Below are positions 33,667 through 42,002 of a DNA stretch of 64,000 nucleotides, in pieces. The stretch's first letter is position 1. Each line of letters begins with the position of its first letter. The DNA lies in assembly GCA_965657645.1 (NCBI GenBank), contig CBFHOS010000003.1:1-64000 (forward strand), in the 5' to 3' direction. The translations under genes were made by a program, and so were the position numbers. Under the pieces are notes generated by a model that was not told the DNA's origin, ran no database searches, and worked only from the letters and a program-made list of their open reading frames with translations. Source of the stretch: CBFHOS01 sp965657645. Its GTDB lineage: Bacteria > Pseudomonadota > Alphaproteobacteria > Puniceispirillales > Puniceispirillaceae.

Positions 33667-36156
33667 ATGACTACTACCAATGCGAATGAGCAGACCCAGC
33701 AGCCAACTGCAAAATTACCAAGCACCGCCCGTGTGGTTGTGATTGGCGGCGGCGCGGTTGGTGCATCGGTTCTATATCACCTTGCCGAACTTGGGTGGAG
33801 TGATTGTGTGTTGCTTGAAAAGAACGAGCTGACATCAGGATCAACATGGCACGCGGCAGGCAATTGCCCGAACTTTGTCGGGTCATGGACGATGATGAAG
33901 ATGCAATCCTATTCAACCCAGCTATACCGCAAGCTAGGCGCGATGGTTGATTACCCGATGAACTATCATGTTACCGGTGCGATCCGCCTTGCCCATTCGC
34001 GGCAACGCATGGAGGAATTTCGTCATGTAGAACGTATGGGCCGCCAGATGGGTATCGATTTTGTCGAAATGTCGCCGTCTGAAATGCAGGAAATCTATCC
34101 GTTCCTTGAAACGCATGATCTCTATGGCGGCCAGTGGGATAGTCTGGACGGTGATATTGATCCGGCGCAATTGACCCAAGCCTTTGCCAAGGGCGCGCGT
34201 GATAAAGGCGCCACCATTGTTCGCTTTTGTCCGGTAACCGCCGTGCGGCGCGAGAATGACGAATGGGTTGTGACCACACCGGCTGGTGAAATTCGCTGTG
34301 AATATGTGGTCAATGCCGCTGGCTATCGCGCAAACGAGCTTGGCCGGATGTTTGGCCGTGATGTCCCATGTGTTTCACTGGCGCACCAATATCTGATCAC
34401 CGAGGCAATCCCAGAACTTACTGAGCGCGCGCAAAAGCTGCCATTGCTACGTGATCCGGATAGCTCTTATTACCTGCGTCAGGAAAAGGACGGTTTGTTG
34501 CTCGGCCCTTACGAAAAAAATTGTAAGGCGCATTGGGTTGATCCGTCTGACCCGATGCCAGAGGATTTCTCGTTCCAGCTCTATAATGACGATCTAGAGC
34601 GTTTGGAATGGTATATCGAGGATGCCTGCGCCCGTGTGCCATTGCTAGGCAGTGGCGGCATTACCCGGGTGGTTAACGGCCCAATCCCTTACACTCCGGA
34701 TGGATTACCGCTGGTTGGCCCGATGCCGGGTGTGCCAAACGCGTTTGAGGCGTGCGTCTTTACCTTTGGTATCGTGCAGGCTGGTGGCGCGGGCAAGCTA
34801 TTGTCTGAAATCATTGTCGAGGGTGAAGCTGATTCTGATAGCTGGGGTGTTGATCCGCGCCGCTTCACCAATCATGTCGATGAGGTTTATACATGCGCCA
34901 AGGCGATCGAAACCTATAGCCATGAATATGCGATGCATTTCCCGAATATTCAGTGGCCAGCTGGTCGCAAAGCAAAGGTCACACCGCTCTATGATAGCTT
35001 GGCCGCGGCTGGGGCGGAATTTGGATCTTATGGTGGCTGGGAACGTGCCGATTGGTTCCCGGCGAGGGATGAAGACCGCCGGCCCGCCGACAGCTATGAC
35101 CGCCAGCATTGGTTTGATGCGGTTGGCGCCGAATGTCGGCATGTCGAAAACCATGTTGGTATTCTCGAATTGACAGGCTTTTCGCGCTTTGTGATCAAAG
35201 GTAAAGGCGCGGCGGACTGGTTGCGGCGTCAAGTAACAGGCGGCCTGCCAAAAGTTGGTCGCATTGGCCTTGTCTATTTTGCCTCTGAAAAGGGCAAGAT
35301 CCTGACCGAAATGACAGCAACGCGGACTGGTGAAGATGAATTTCTAATGATGACCGGCGCTGGCGCCTATTGGCATGATCGTGACTTGCTTAATTTCGCA
35401 CTACCCAAAGATAGCGCCATCACAATCAGCGATGTAACAGCGGATCTTGGCACTTTGTTGGTGACCGGGCCAAAGGCACCGGCATTGCTGTCTGCGGTAA
35501 CAGGTGAGGCCATGAGCCATGGTGATTTTGGCTGGCTAACGCACCGCCGGATGACCATCGCCAATGTCGATGTGACCGCAATTCGGGTGTCGTTCGCGGG
35601 CGAGGCCGGATGGGAATTGCATTGTGCCATGGGTGATATCAAGGCGCTTTACGACGCGATTTGGGCCCATGGAGACGCGCATAACCTTGGCCACTTTGGT
35701 ATGCTAGCGCTTGATTCAATGCGTCTTGAAAAGGGCTATCGCTCGTGGAAAGCCGATCTGACCTCTGACTATACAATGCTGGAGAGTGGGCTGGAGCGCT
35801 GGGTCAATTTGAACAAGGATGATTTCACCGGCAAGGCTGCCCTCCAGAGCGAGCACCAGGCCGGCGCGAGCAAACGCTTTGTGACATTGACGCTGGATGA
35901 TCCAAGTGATGGCGAGCCGTTTGGCGAGGCCGTCTATCTAAGCACCGTGAGCATTAACGGCGAGGATGCCGGATTGGTCGTGTCGGCTGGCTATGGCCAT
36001 CGTGTCCAGAAATCTATTGTGATGGCGGTTGTTGATCGGGCGATGCTAGAGGCGGGCGGGGCAATGACCGTCACCGTGCTTGGCCGCGAGCGCACAGCAC
36101 ATCTTGTCGATGGCGGGATCCTCTATGATGCCGATAACGCAAAGATGAAGGTGTAA
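33667..36156 (+). CDS. Dimethylglycine/sarcosine-dehydrogenase-like FAD-GcvT fusion (copy 1)
   Basis: This 829-residue enzyme has an N-terminal FAD domain (VVVIGGGAVGASVLYHLAELGW, about 22-43), a central FAO_M linker (about 395-455) and a folate-binding GcvT domain with C-terminal barrel (about 465-825; ESGLERWVNLNKDDFTGKAAL). The motif STWHAAGN contains His62, which aligns with the covalent-FAD histidine of mammalian dimethylglycine dehydrogenase. The overall text, including YYLRQEKDGLLLGPYE and RVVNGPIPYTPDGLPLVGP, is very close to that enzyme. It should oxidatively demethylate an N-methyl amine and pass the carbon to tetrahydrofolate. AAGGA precedes the ATG. The second copy starts two bases after its stop. 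Confidence 0.92.
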   Translation: MTTTNANEQTQQPTAKLPSTARVVVIGGGAVGASVLYHLAELGWSDCVLLEKNELTSGSTWHAAGNCPNFVGSWTMMKMQSYSTQLYRKLGAMVDYPMNYHVTGAIRLAHSRQRMEEFRHVERMGRQMGIDFVEMSPSEMQEIYPFLETHDLYGGQWDSLDGDIDPAQLTQAFAKGARDKGATIVRFCPVTAVRRENDEWVVTTPAGEIRCEYVVNAAGYRANELGRMFGRDVPCVSLAHQYLITEAIPELTERAQKLPLLRDPDSSYYLRQEKDGLLLGPYEKNCKAHWVDPSDPMPEDFSFQLYNDDLERLEWYIEDACARVPLLGSGGITRVVNGPIPYTPDGLPLVGPMPGVPNAFEACVFTFGIVQAGGAGKLLSEIIVEGEADSDSWGVDPRRFTNHVDEVYTCAKAIETYSHEYAMHFPNIQWPAGRKAKVTPLYDSLAAAGAEFGSYGGWERADWFPARDEDRRPADSYDRQHWFDAVGAECRHVENHVGILELTGFSRFVIKGKGAADWLRRQVTGGLPKVGRIGLVYFASEKGKILTEMTATRTGEDEFLMMTGAGAYWHDRDLLNFALPKDSAITISDVTADLGTLLVTGPKAPALLSAVTGEAMSHGDFGWLTHRRMTIANVDVTAIRVSFAGEAGWELHCAMGDIKALYDAIWAHGDAHNLGHFGMLALDSMRLEKGYRSWKADLTSDYTMLESGLERWVNLNKDDFTGKAALQSEHQAGASKRFVTLTLDDPSDGEPFGEAVYLSTVSINGEDAGLVVSAGYGHRVQKSIVMAVVDRAMLEAGGAMTVTVLGRERTAHLVDGGILYDADNAKMKV

Positions 36157-36158
36157 CC

Positions 36159-38630
36159 ATGACTGTCCCCTCAAAGGCCCGCGCGGTAATTATTGGCGGC
36201 GGCGTTATTGGATGCTCGATTGCCTATCACCTTGGCAAGCTTGGCTGGCGTGATGTTGTGTTGCTGGAGCGCAAGCAATTGACCTGTGGCACGACATGGC
36301 ACGCGGCGGGGTTGATTGCCCAATTGCGGGCCACCCAGAACATGACGCGCCTCGCCAAATATTCCCAAGAGCTATATTTCGGGCTAGAGGAAGAAACAGG
36401 TGTTGCCACTGGTTTCAAGCGCAACGGATCGATTACCGTGGCGTTGACGGATGAACGGATGGAAGAGCTACGGCGTTCGGCGGCTATGGCCCGCGCCTTT
36501 GGTGTGGAAATTGACGAGATTACGCCCGAAGACATTCATGGGCGCTATCCAGATTTGAAAACCGACGACATGGTCGGTGGTGTGTGGTTGCCAAAAGATG
36601 GTCAGGCCGATCCGGTCAACATCACCCAAGCGCTGGCCAAAGGGGCGCGCAATTATGGTGTTAATATCATCCAAGGCGTTAAGGTAACGGCGATCGATCA
36701 GGCCAATGGCCGGGTAACTGGCGTGCAAACGGATCAAGGCCCGATTGAGGCTGATTATGTGGTCAATGCTGGTGGCATGTGGGGCCGTGAAATTGGTGCG
36801 ATGGCCGGTGTCGCGGTGCCGCTTCATGCCTGTGAGCATTTCTATATCGTGACTGAGGCGATCGAGGGGCTTACACAGAATTTGCCGGTGCTACGCGTTC
36901 CTGATGAATGCGCCTATTTCAAAGAGGATGCTGGCAAAATTTTGCTAGGGGCGTTTGAGCCAAAATCAAAGCCATGGGGCATGGATGGCATCCCCGAAGA
37001 TTTTGAATTTGATTCCCTGCCCGAAGATTTCGATCATTTCGAGCCTATTCTAGAGCGTGCAGTCGAGCGTTTTCCGGTTATGGAAACAGCCGGTATCCAG
37101 ACATTTTTCAACGGTCCGGAGAGCTTCACGCCCGATGATCGTTATATTCTGGGTGAGGCGCCTGAGCTTGGTAACTTCTTTGTCGCCGCTGGTTTTAATT
37201 CGGTTGGCATTCAATCGGCTGGTGGTGCTGGCATGGTGCTTGCCGACTGGATGGATAGTGGCAATGCGCCGATTGATCTGTGGGATGTGGATATCCGGCG
37301 GATGCAGCCATTTCAGGCAAACCGTAGCTATCTCAAAAGCCGTGTTTCTGAAACGCTTGGCCTCTTATATGCCGATCATTTTCCGTATCGTCAGGTGGAA
37401 ACCGCGCGTGATGTGCGGCAATCACCAGTGCATGACCGGCTAAAGAATGCGGGTGCGTGTTTTGGCGAGGTTAGCGGCTGGGAGCGGGCCAATTGGTTCC
37501 TACCAAAAGCGGAATTGGACGCTGGTAAAAAGGCTGAATATGAATATAGCTGGAAGCGCCAGAACTGGTTTGAATATAGCGCCGCCGAACACCGCGCCGT
37601 TCGCGAAAATCTGGGCATGTTTGACATGTCTAGCTTTGGCAAGATCAAGGTCGTTGGCCGCGATGCAGAGGCTGTTCTCCAGCGTATTGCGGCAAATGAT
37701 GTGGCGGTCCCACCGGGCAAGATTGTCTATACCCAATTCCTCAATGAAACCGGCGGTATCGAGGCGGATGTAACCATTACCCGCTTGTCGCTGGATGAAT
37801 TTCTAATCGTGACGCCTGCGGCAACGGTGCGCCGTGATCTGCATTGGATCAATGGCCATATTCCCGATGATGCACATGCCTTTGCGCTTGATGTCACCGT
37901 ATCTGAATCGGTGTTGGTGGTGATGGGACCAGAGGCGCGTGATTTCCTCCAGCCAATGATCCCACAAAGCCTAAGCAACGAGGATTTCCCGTTTGGCACC
38001 ATGCAGGAGATTGAGATTGGCCACGGTCTAGCGCGCGCCCACCGTGTGACTTATGTGGGTGAACTCGGCTGGGAGCTTTATGTGTCGGCTGATATGTCCA
38101 ATCATGTGTTTGATGCGATAATGGCGCGTGGACAGGATCATCCGCTGACCCTATGCGGTTTGCATGCCCTTGATAGTTGTCGGATCGAAAAAGGGTTTCG
38201 CCATTTCGGCCATGATATCTCAAATGAGGATCATGTTATCGAGGCAGGGCTTGGCTTTGCCGTTAAAGAACAAAAGAGGGCTGGACGTTTTGGCGAGATG
38301 ATCGGCAAGGACGCCGTCACCGCAAAACGTAATGATGGTGTCAGCCAGCGCTTGATGCAGTTCAAATTAAAAGATCCGGAACCATTGCTCTATCATAATG
38401 AGGCAATCATCCGCGATGGTGAACTCGTTGGTTATCTGACCAGCGGCAATTACGGTCACCATTTAGGAGGAGCAATCGGTCTTGGCTATGTGAAATGCCA
38501 AAATGTTGGTGAAACCGCCGACGCCCAATTGCAATCGGACTATTCTATTAATGTAGCTGGCAAATTAGTCGAAGCTGAGGTTAGCTTTAAGCCAATGTAT
38601 GATCCTAAATCAACGCAAGTGAGGCGCTAA
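36159..38630 (+). CDS. Dimethylglycine/sarcosine-dehydrogenase-like FAD-GcvT fusion (copy 2)
   Basis: This 823-residue paralogue of copy 1 has the same architecture: FAD motif VIIGGGVIGCSIAYHLGKLGW, TTWHAAGL with His48 at the covalent-FAD position, and a C-terminal GcvT domain (RVTYVGELGWELYVSADMSN, HALDSCRIEKGFRHFGHDIS). The two copies differ clearly in sequence, for example STWHAAGNCPNF versus TTWHAAGLIAQLR, so they are probably not redundant. They may act on successive N-methyl steps or different substrates. Its start codon lies 2 bp after copy 1 with GAAGG in the upstream gene, and the MttB-family gene follows after 20 bp. Confidence 0.92.
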   Translation: MTVPSKARAVIIGGGVIGCSIAYHLGKLGWRDVVLLERKQLTCGTTWHAAGLIAQLRATQNMTRLAKYSQELYFGLEEETGVATGFKRNGSITVALTDERMEELRRSAAMARAFGVEIDEITPEDIHGRYPDLKTDDMVGGVWLPKDGQADPVNITQALAKGARNYGVNIIQGVKVTAIDQANGRVTGVQTDQGPIEADYVVNAGGMWGREIGAMAGVAVPLHACEHFYIVTEAIEGLTQNLPVLRVPDECAYFKEDAGKILLGAFEPKSKPWGMDGIPEDFEFDSLPEDFDHFEPILERAVERFPVMETAGIQTFFNGPESFTPDDRYILGEAPELGNFFVAAGFNSVGIQSAGGAGMVLADWMDSGNAPIDLWDVDIRRMQPFQANRSYLKSRVSETLGLLYADHFPYRQVETARDVRQSPVHDRLKNAGACFGEVSGWERANWFLPKAELDAGKKAEYEYSWKRQNWFEYSAAEHRAVRENLGMFDMSSFGKIKVVGRDAEAVLQRIAANDVAVPPGKIVYTQFLNETGGIEADVTITRLSLDEFLIVTPAATVRRDLHWINGHIPDDAHAFALDVTVSESVLVVMGPEARDFLQPMIPQSLSNEDFPFGTMQEIEIGHGLARAHRVTYVGELGWELYVSADMSNHVFDAIMARGQDHPLTLCGLHALDSCRIEKGFRHFGHDISNEDHVIEAGLGFAVKEQKRAGRFGEMIGKDAVTAKRNDGVSQRLMQFKLKDPEPLLYHNEAIIRDGELVGYLTSGNYGHHLGGAIGLGYVKCQNVGETADAQLQSDYSINVAGKLVEAEVSFKPMYDPKSTQVRR

Positions 38631-38650
38631 CACTTGAATGGAGAAATGCG

Positions 38651-40207
38651 ATGATCAATCGATTTGGACGTGTCATTCCACAATCAGGCCGCCGCAGTGG
38701 TGGACGAGAAGCCCGGCGTTCGGTGCGCCAAGCCCCACTTGCCGAAGAGTTGCGGCCCGTACGCGGCGGCATGGAAGGCGGCACATTCAAGCCGCTTGAT
38801 GATCATGCTGTGCGGGCGATCGAGGATGCTGTTTTCCAGATCCTTGAAGAAATCGGACTAAGCCAAGCGCCAGAAAGCGGCGTCCAATATATGGTCGATG
38901 CGGGCGCTATCGCGGGTGATGATGGCCGTGTGCGGTTCCCGCGGGCGCTGGTTGAACACACGTTGGCAATCGCGGCGCGGGACATAACGCTCCACGGCCA
39001 GCACGAAAAGAACGATTTGTTGCTATCGGGATCGCGGGTGCATTTTGGCACTGCTGGCGCTGCGGTGCATGTTGTTGATGTGCAGAACAACGCCTATCGC
39101 GAATCCTATCTTGCCGATATTTATGACGCCGCGCGGATTGTGGACAAAATGGATAACATCCATTTCTTCCAACGCCCGATGGTGGCACGCGATGTGGTTG
39201 AACCCGCCGATATGGATTTCAACACGGTCTATGCGGCGGTCAAAGGTACGACCAAGCATGTCGGCACTAGCTTTACCGAAGCCGAATTCATGCCAGCGAT
39301 TATTTCAATGTTGCATGATGTTGCCGGTGGTGAAGATAAATGGCGCGAGCGGCCTTTTGTGTCGAACAGTAATTGTTTTGTCGTGCCGCCTTTGCGTTTT
39401 GCAACAGAATCATGCCTTGTGATGGAGGCCGCGGTTGAGGCTGGAATGCCAGTGCTATTATTGTCGGCTGGTCAGGCGGGGGCAACGGCCCCGGCATCTA
39501 TTGCTGGCGCGGTGGCACAGGCGCTCTCCGAAGTTGTTGCCGGATTGATCTATGTAAATGCGATGAAGCCCGGACATCCGTGTATCGTTGGCACCTGGCC
39601 ATTTGTTTCCGATTTGCGCACGGGCGCCATGTCGGGCGGATCGGGCGAGCAGGGATTGCTCACCTCGGCCTGTTCCCAGATGCTCCAGCATTTCAAACTG
39701 CCTGGCGGCGCGGCGGCGGGGATGGCAGATTCCAAAATGCCGGATGCCCAATCTGGGTATGAAAAGGGCTCTACGCTGGTGATGGCTGGTCTGTCTGGCT
39801 TGAACATGGTCTATGAGGCGGCTGGCATGCATGCCTCGCTTCTTGGGTTCTGTCTAGAGAGCCTGATCATCGATAATGATATGCTCGGCCAATGCATGCG
39901 CTGTGTGCGCGGGATCGAGGTCAATGAAGACACTATCGGTATCGATGTGATGAAGGATGTCTGCATGACCGGCCCCGGTCATTATCTAGGCCATGATCAG
40001 ACCATTAAATTGATGCAAACCGAATATGTGTATCCGGCCCTTGCCGATCGTTCTAGCCCAAAGGAGTGGGAGGAGCTCGGCAAGCCAAATCTGGTGGCCT
40101 CTGCAGTTGCGGAAAAGGAACGCATCTTGAGTGAATATTTCCCCGATCACATCTCTGCCGAGCTTGATATGAAGCTACGCAATACCTACAATATTTTGCT
40201 CGGGTAG
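38651..40207 (+). CDS. Non-pyrrolysine MttB-family methyltransferase
   Basis: The 518-residue protein is a member of the trimethylamine methyltransferase (MttB) superfamily. It spans a TIM barrel with DDHAVRAIEDAVFQILEEIG, VHFGTAGAAVHVVDV, FVSNSNCFVVPPLRFATES, and SGGSGEQGLLTSACSQM, the region where archaeal MttB has pyrrolysine. There is no in-frame amber codon, so it belongs to the non-Pyl branch, which includes glycine-betaine and other quaternary-amine methyltransferases. No corrinoid protein or reactivase gene is nearby. A basic N-terminal extension (GRRSGGREARRSVRQ) precedes the barrel. Gene order with FAD/GcvT enzymes points to demethylation of an onium substrate. Confidence 0.88.
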   Translation: MINRFGRVIPQSGRRSGGREARRSVRQAPLAEELRPVRGGMEGGTFKPLDDHAVRAIEDAVFQILEEIGLSQAPESGVQYMVDAGAIAGDDGRVRFPRALVEHTLAIAARDITLHGQHEKNDLLLSGSRVHFGTAGAAVHVVDVQNNAYRESYLADIYDAARIVDKMDNIHFFQRPMVARDVVEPADMDFNTVYAAVKGTTKHVGTSFTEAEFMPAIISMLHDVAGGEDKWRERPFVSNSNCFVVPPLRFATESCLVMEAAVEAGMPVLLLSAGQAGATAPASIAGAVAQALSEVVAGLIYVNAMKPGHPCIVGTWPFVSDLRTGAMSGGSGEQGLLTSACSQMLQHFKLPGGAAAGMADSKMPDAQSGYEKGSTLVMAGLSGLNMVYEAAGMHASLLGFCLESLIIDNDMLGQCMRCVRGIEVNEDTIGIDVMKDVCMTGPGHYLGHDQTIKLMQTEYVYPALADRSSPKEWEELGKPNLVASAVAEKERILSEYFPDHISAELDMKLRNTYNILLG

Positions 40208-40295
40208 CATCTGGCCAGTTTCTGGCCCACCTAAAGGCAATATTTCCGATTGAGCGTAGGCGCCGGATCGCCATTTATTTTTTTGAGAGTGTGAA

Positions 40296-41948
40296 ATGAC
40301 TGACAAAGCCAAAGATGTGCGCAATGTTTTATTTATCATGGCGGATCAGCTCCGCTTTGATTATTTGTCATGTGCGGGGCACCCACATTTGCACACGCCG
40401 AACATAGATGCGCTGGCGGCGCGCGGCGTTCGCTTTGACGAGGCCTATGTGCAATCGCCGGTATGCGGGTCCAGCCGGATGAGTTTTTATACCGGTCGCT
40501 ATTGCCGTTCCACCGGTGCCGTTTGGAACAACATCCCCCTGCGTGTTGATGAATTGACGCTGGGTGATTATCTCAAAGAGCTGGATATGCGAACCGTTCT
40601 GGTTGGCAAAACCCACATGGCACCCAATACCGAGGCGATGGAGCGTCTTGGCATTGAAGCATCATCTGGCATTGGTGTGCATGTGTCGCAATGCGGCTTT
40701 GAGCCTTATGAGCGTGATGATGGCCTACACCCGACCGAACGTCCGGCCTATAAGAACCTTGCCTATAACAAATATCTCGAAAAGCAGGGATATGAAGGCG
40801 ACAATCTGTGGCATGAATGGGCGAATTCGGCGATGGGTGAGGATGATGAAATCCTGTCGGGCTGGCTATTGGCCCATGCCGACAAGCCTGCGCGTATTGC
40901 CGATGAGGATAGCGAAACGCCATATATGACCCGCCGTGCGATGGAGTTTATTGCCGAGGCCGATGCCAAGGGCGAGCGTTGGTGCTGTCACCTGTCCTAT
41001 ATCAAACCGCATTGGCCCTATATCGTGCCGGCGCCGTATCACAATATGTATGGCAAGGATGATTTGTTGCCAGTTGTCCGTCATGAGGTCGAGCGTCAAT
41101 CGCCGCATCCGGTCTATGGCGCCTTTATGGAACAACGTGCATCAACGGCCTTTGCCAAGGATCATGTGCGCGAGCATGTGCTTCCGGCCTATATGGGGCT
41201 GATCAAACAGCTTGATGACCAGATTGGCGAGCTGATGAAATTCCTTGAGGAACAGGGCCGTCTTGACGATACGATGATTGTCTTTACTTCTGACCATGGC
41301 GATTACATGGGTGATCACTGGATGGGTGAAAAGGATATGTTCCATCAGCCATCGGTCAAAGTGCCGATGATTGTTTTTGATCCACGCGCCTCGGCTGATG
41401 CCACTAGGGGCACGGTTGAAAACCGCATGATTGAGGCCATTGATCTAGTGCCAACATTCATCGAGGCATGTGGCGGCACCGTCCGAACGCACGTTGTTGA
41501 GGGTCGGTCGCTAGAGCCATTACTAGCGGGTGAAAAGGATGTGGACTGGCGCGAAGCCGTCTTTAGTGAATATGATTACGGGCACCAATGGATGCGCCAA
41601 AAGCTGGGCCGTCACAGTGGTGAAACGGGCATGACGATGGTTTTTGATGGGCGTTACAAATTCGTCCATTGTGAAGGCTATCGCCCGATCCTGCATGATT
41701 TACAAGAAGACCCGCAAGAGTTTTTTGACCGCGGTGATGACCCTGAATATGCAAGTGTGATACAACGCATGGAAGGGCTATTGCTTGAATGGGCTTTGAC
41801 CAGAAATAACCGCGTGACCAAATCGGACGCGGCGATTGATGCCTATGAAGATAAAAAACAACAATTAGGCGCTGGTGTGGCCATTGGGTTCTGGGATGAA
41901 AAAGAACTAGAAGAAGCACGGCGTGAAGCTGGCTTTATTAAAGAATAA
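40296..41948 (+). CDS. Sulfatase / phosphonate monoester hydrolase family
   Basis: This 550-residue alkaline-phosphatase-superfamily hydrolase has a layout like Burkholderia/Rhizobium phosphonate monoester hydrolase: NVLFIMADQLRFDY (metal Asp17), VCGSSRMSFYTGR with Cys57 at the formylglycine position, HLSYIKPHWPYIVPAPYHNMY and TSDHGDYMGDHWMGEKDM. The usual Cys-x-Pro-x-Arg is Cys-Gly-Ser-Ser-Arg here, so Pro is replaced by Ser. No signal peptide is seen, so it acts in the cytoplasm. It could remove a sulfate or phosphonate ester from an imported methylated substrate. It follows the MttB-family gene by 88 bp in the same direction. Confidence 0.88.
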   Translation: MTDKAKDVRNVLFIMADQLRFDYLSCAGHPHLHTPNIDALAARGVRFDEAYVQSPVCGSSRMSFYTGRYCRSTGAVWNNIPLRVDELTLGDYLKELDMRTVLVGKTHMAPNTEAMERLGIEASSGIGVHVSQCGFEPYERDDGLHPTERPAYKNLAYNKYLEKQGYEGDNLWHEWANSAMGEDDEILSGWLLAHADKPARIADEDSETPYMTRRAMEFIAEADAKGERWCCHLSYIKPHWPYIVPAPYHNMYGKDDLLPVVRHEVERQSPHPVYGAFMEQRASTAFAKDHVREHVLPAYMGLIKQLDDQIGELMKFLEEQGRLDDTMIVFTSDHGDYMGDHWMGEKDMFHQPSVKVPMIVFDPRASADATRGTVENRMIEAIDLVPTFIEACGGTVRTHVVEGRSLEPLLAGEKDVDWREAVFSEYDYGHQWMRQKLGRHSGETGMTMVFDGRYKFVHCEGYRPILHDLQEDPQEFFDRGDDPEYASVIQRMEGLLLEWALTRNNRVTKSDAAIDAYEDKKQQLGAGVAIGFWDEKELEEARREAGFIKE

Positions 41949-42002
41949 CAACCAAGCTAGCAATCTGTCCGCGCCGTATCGATAACGCATGTGAGGGTTG
42001 AG

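Noticed and set aside
38651..40207. Pyrrolysine in the MttB-family protein
   Set aside because: There is no in-frame TAG; the gene is continuous and belongs to the non-Pyl branch.
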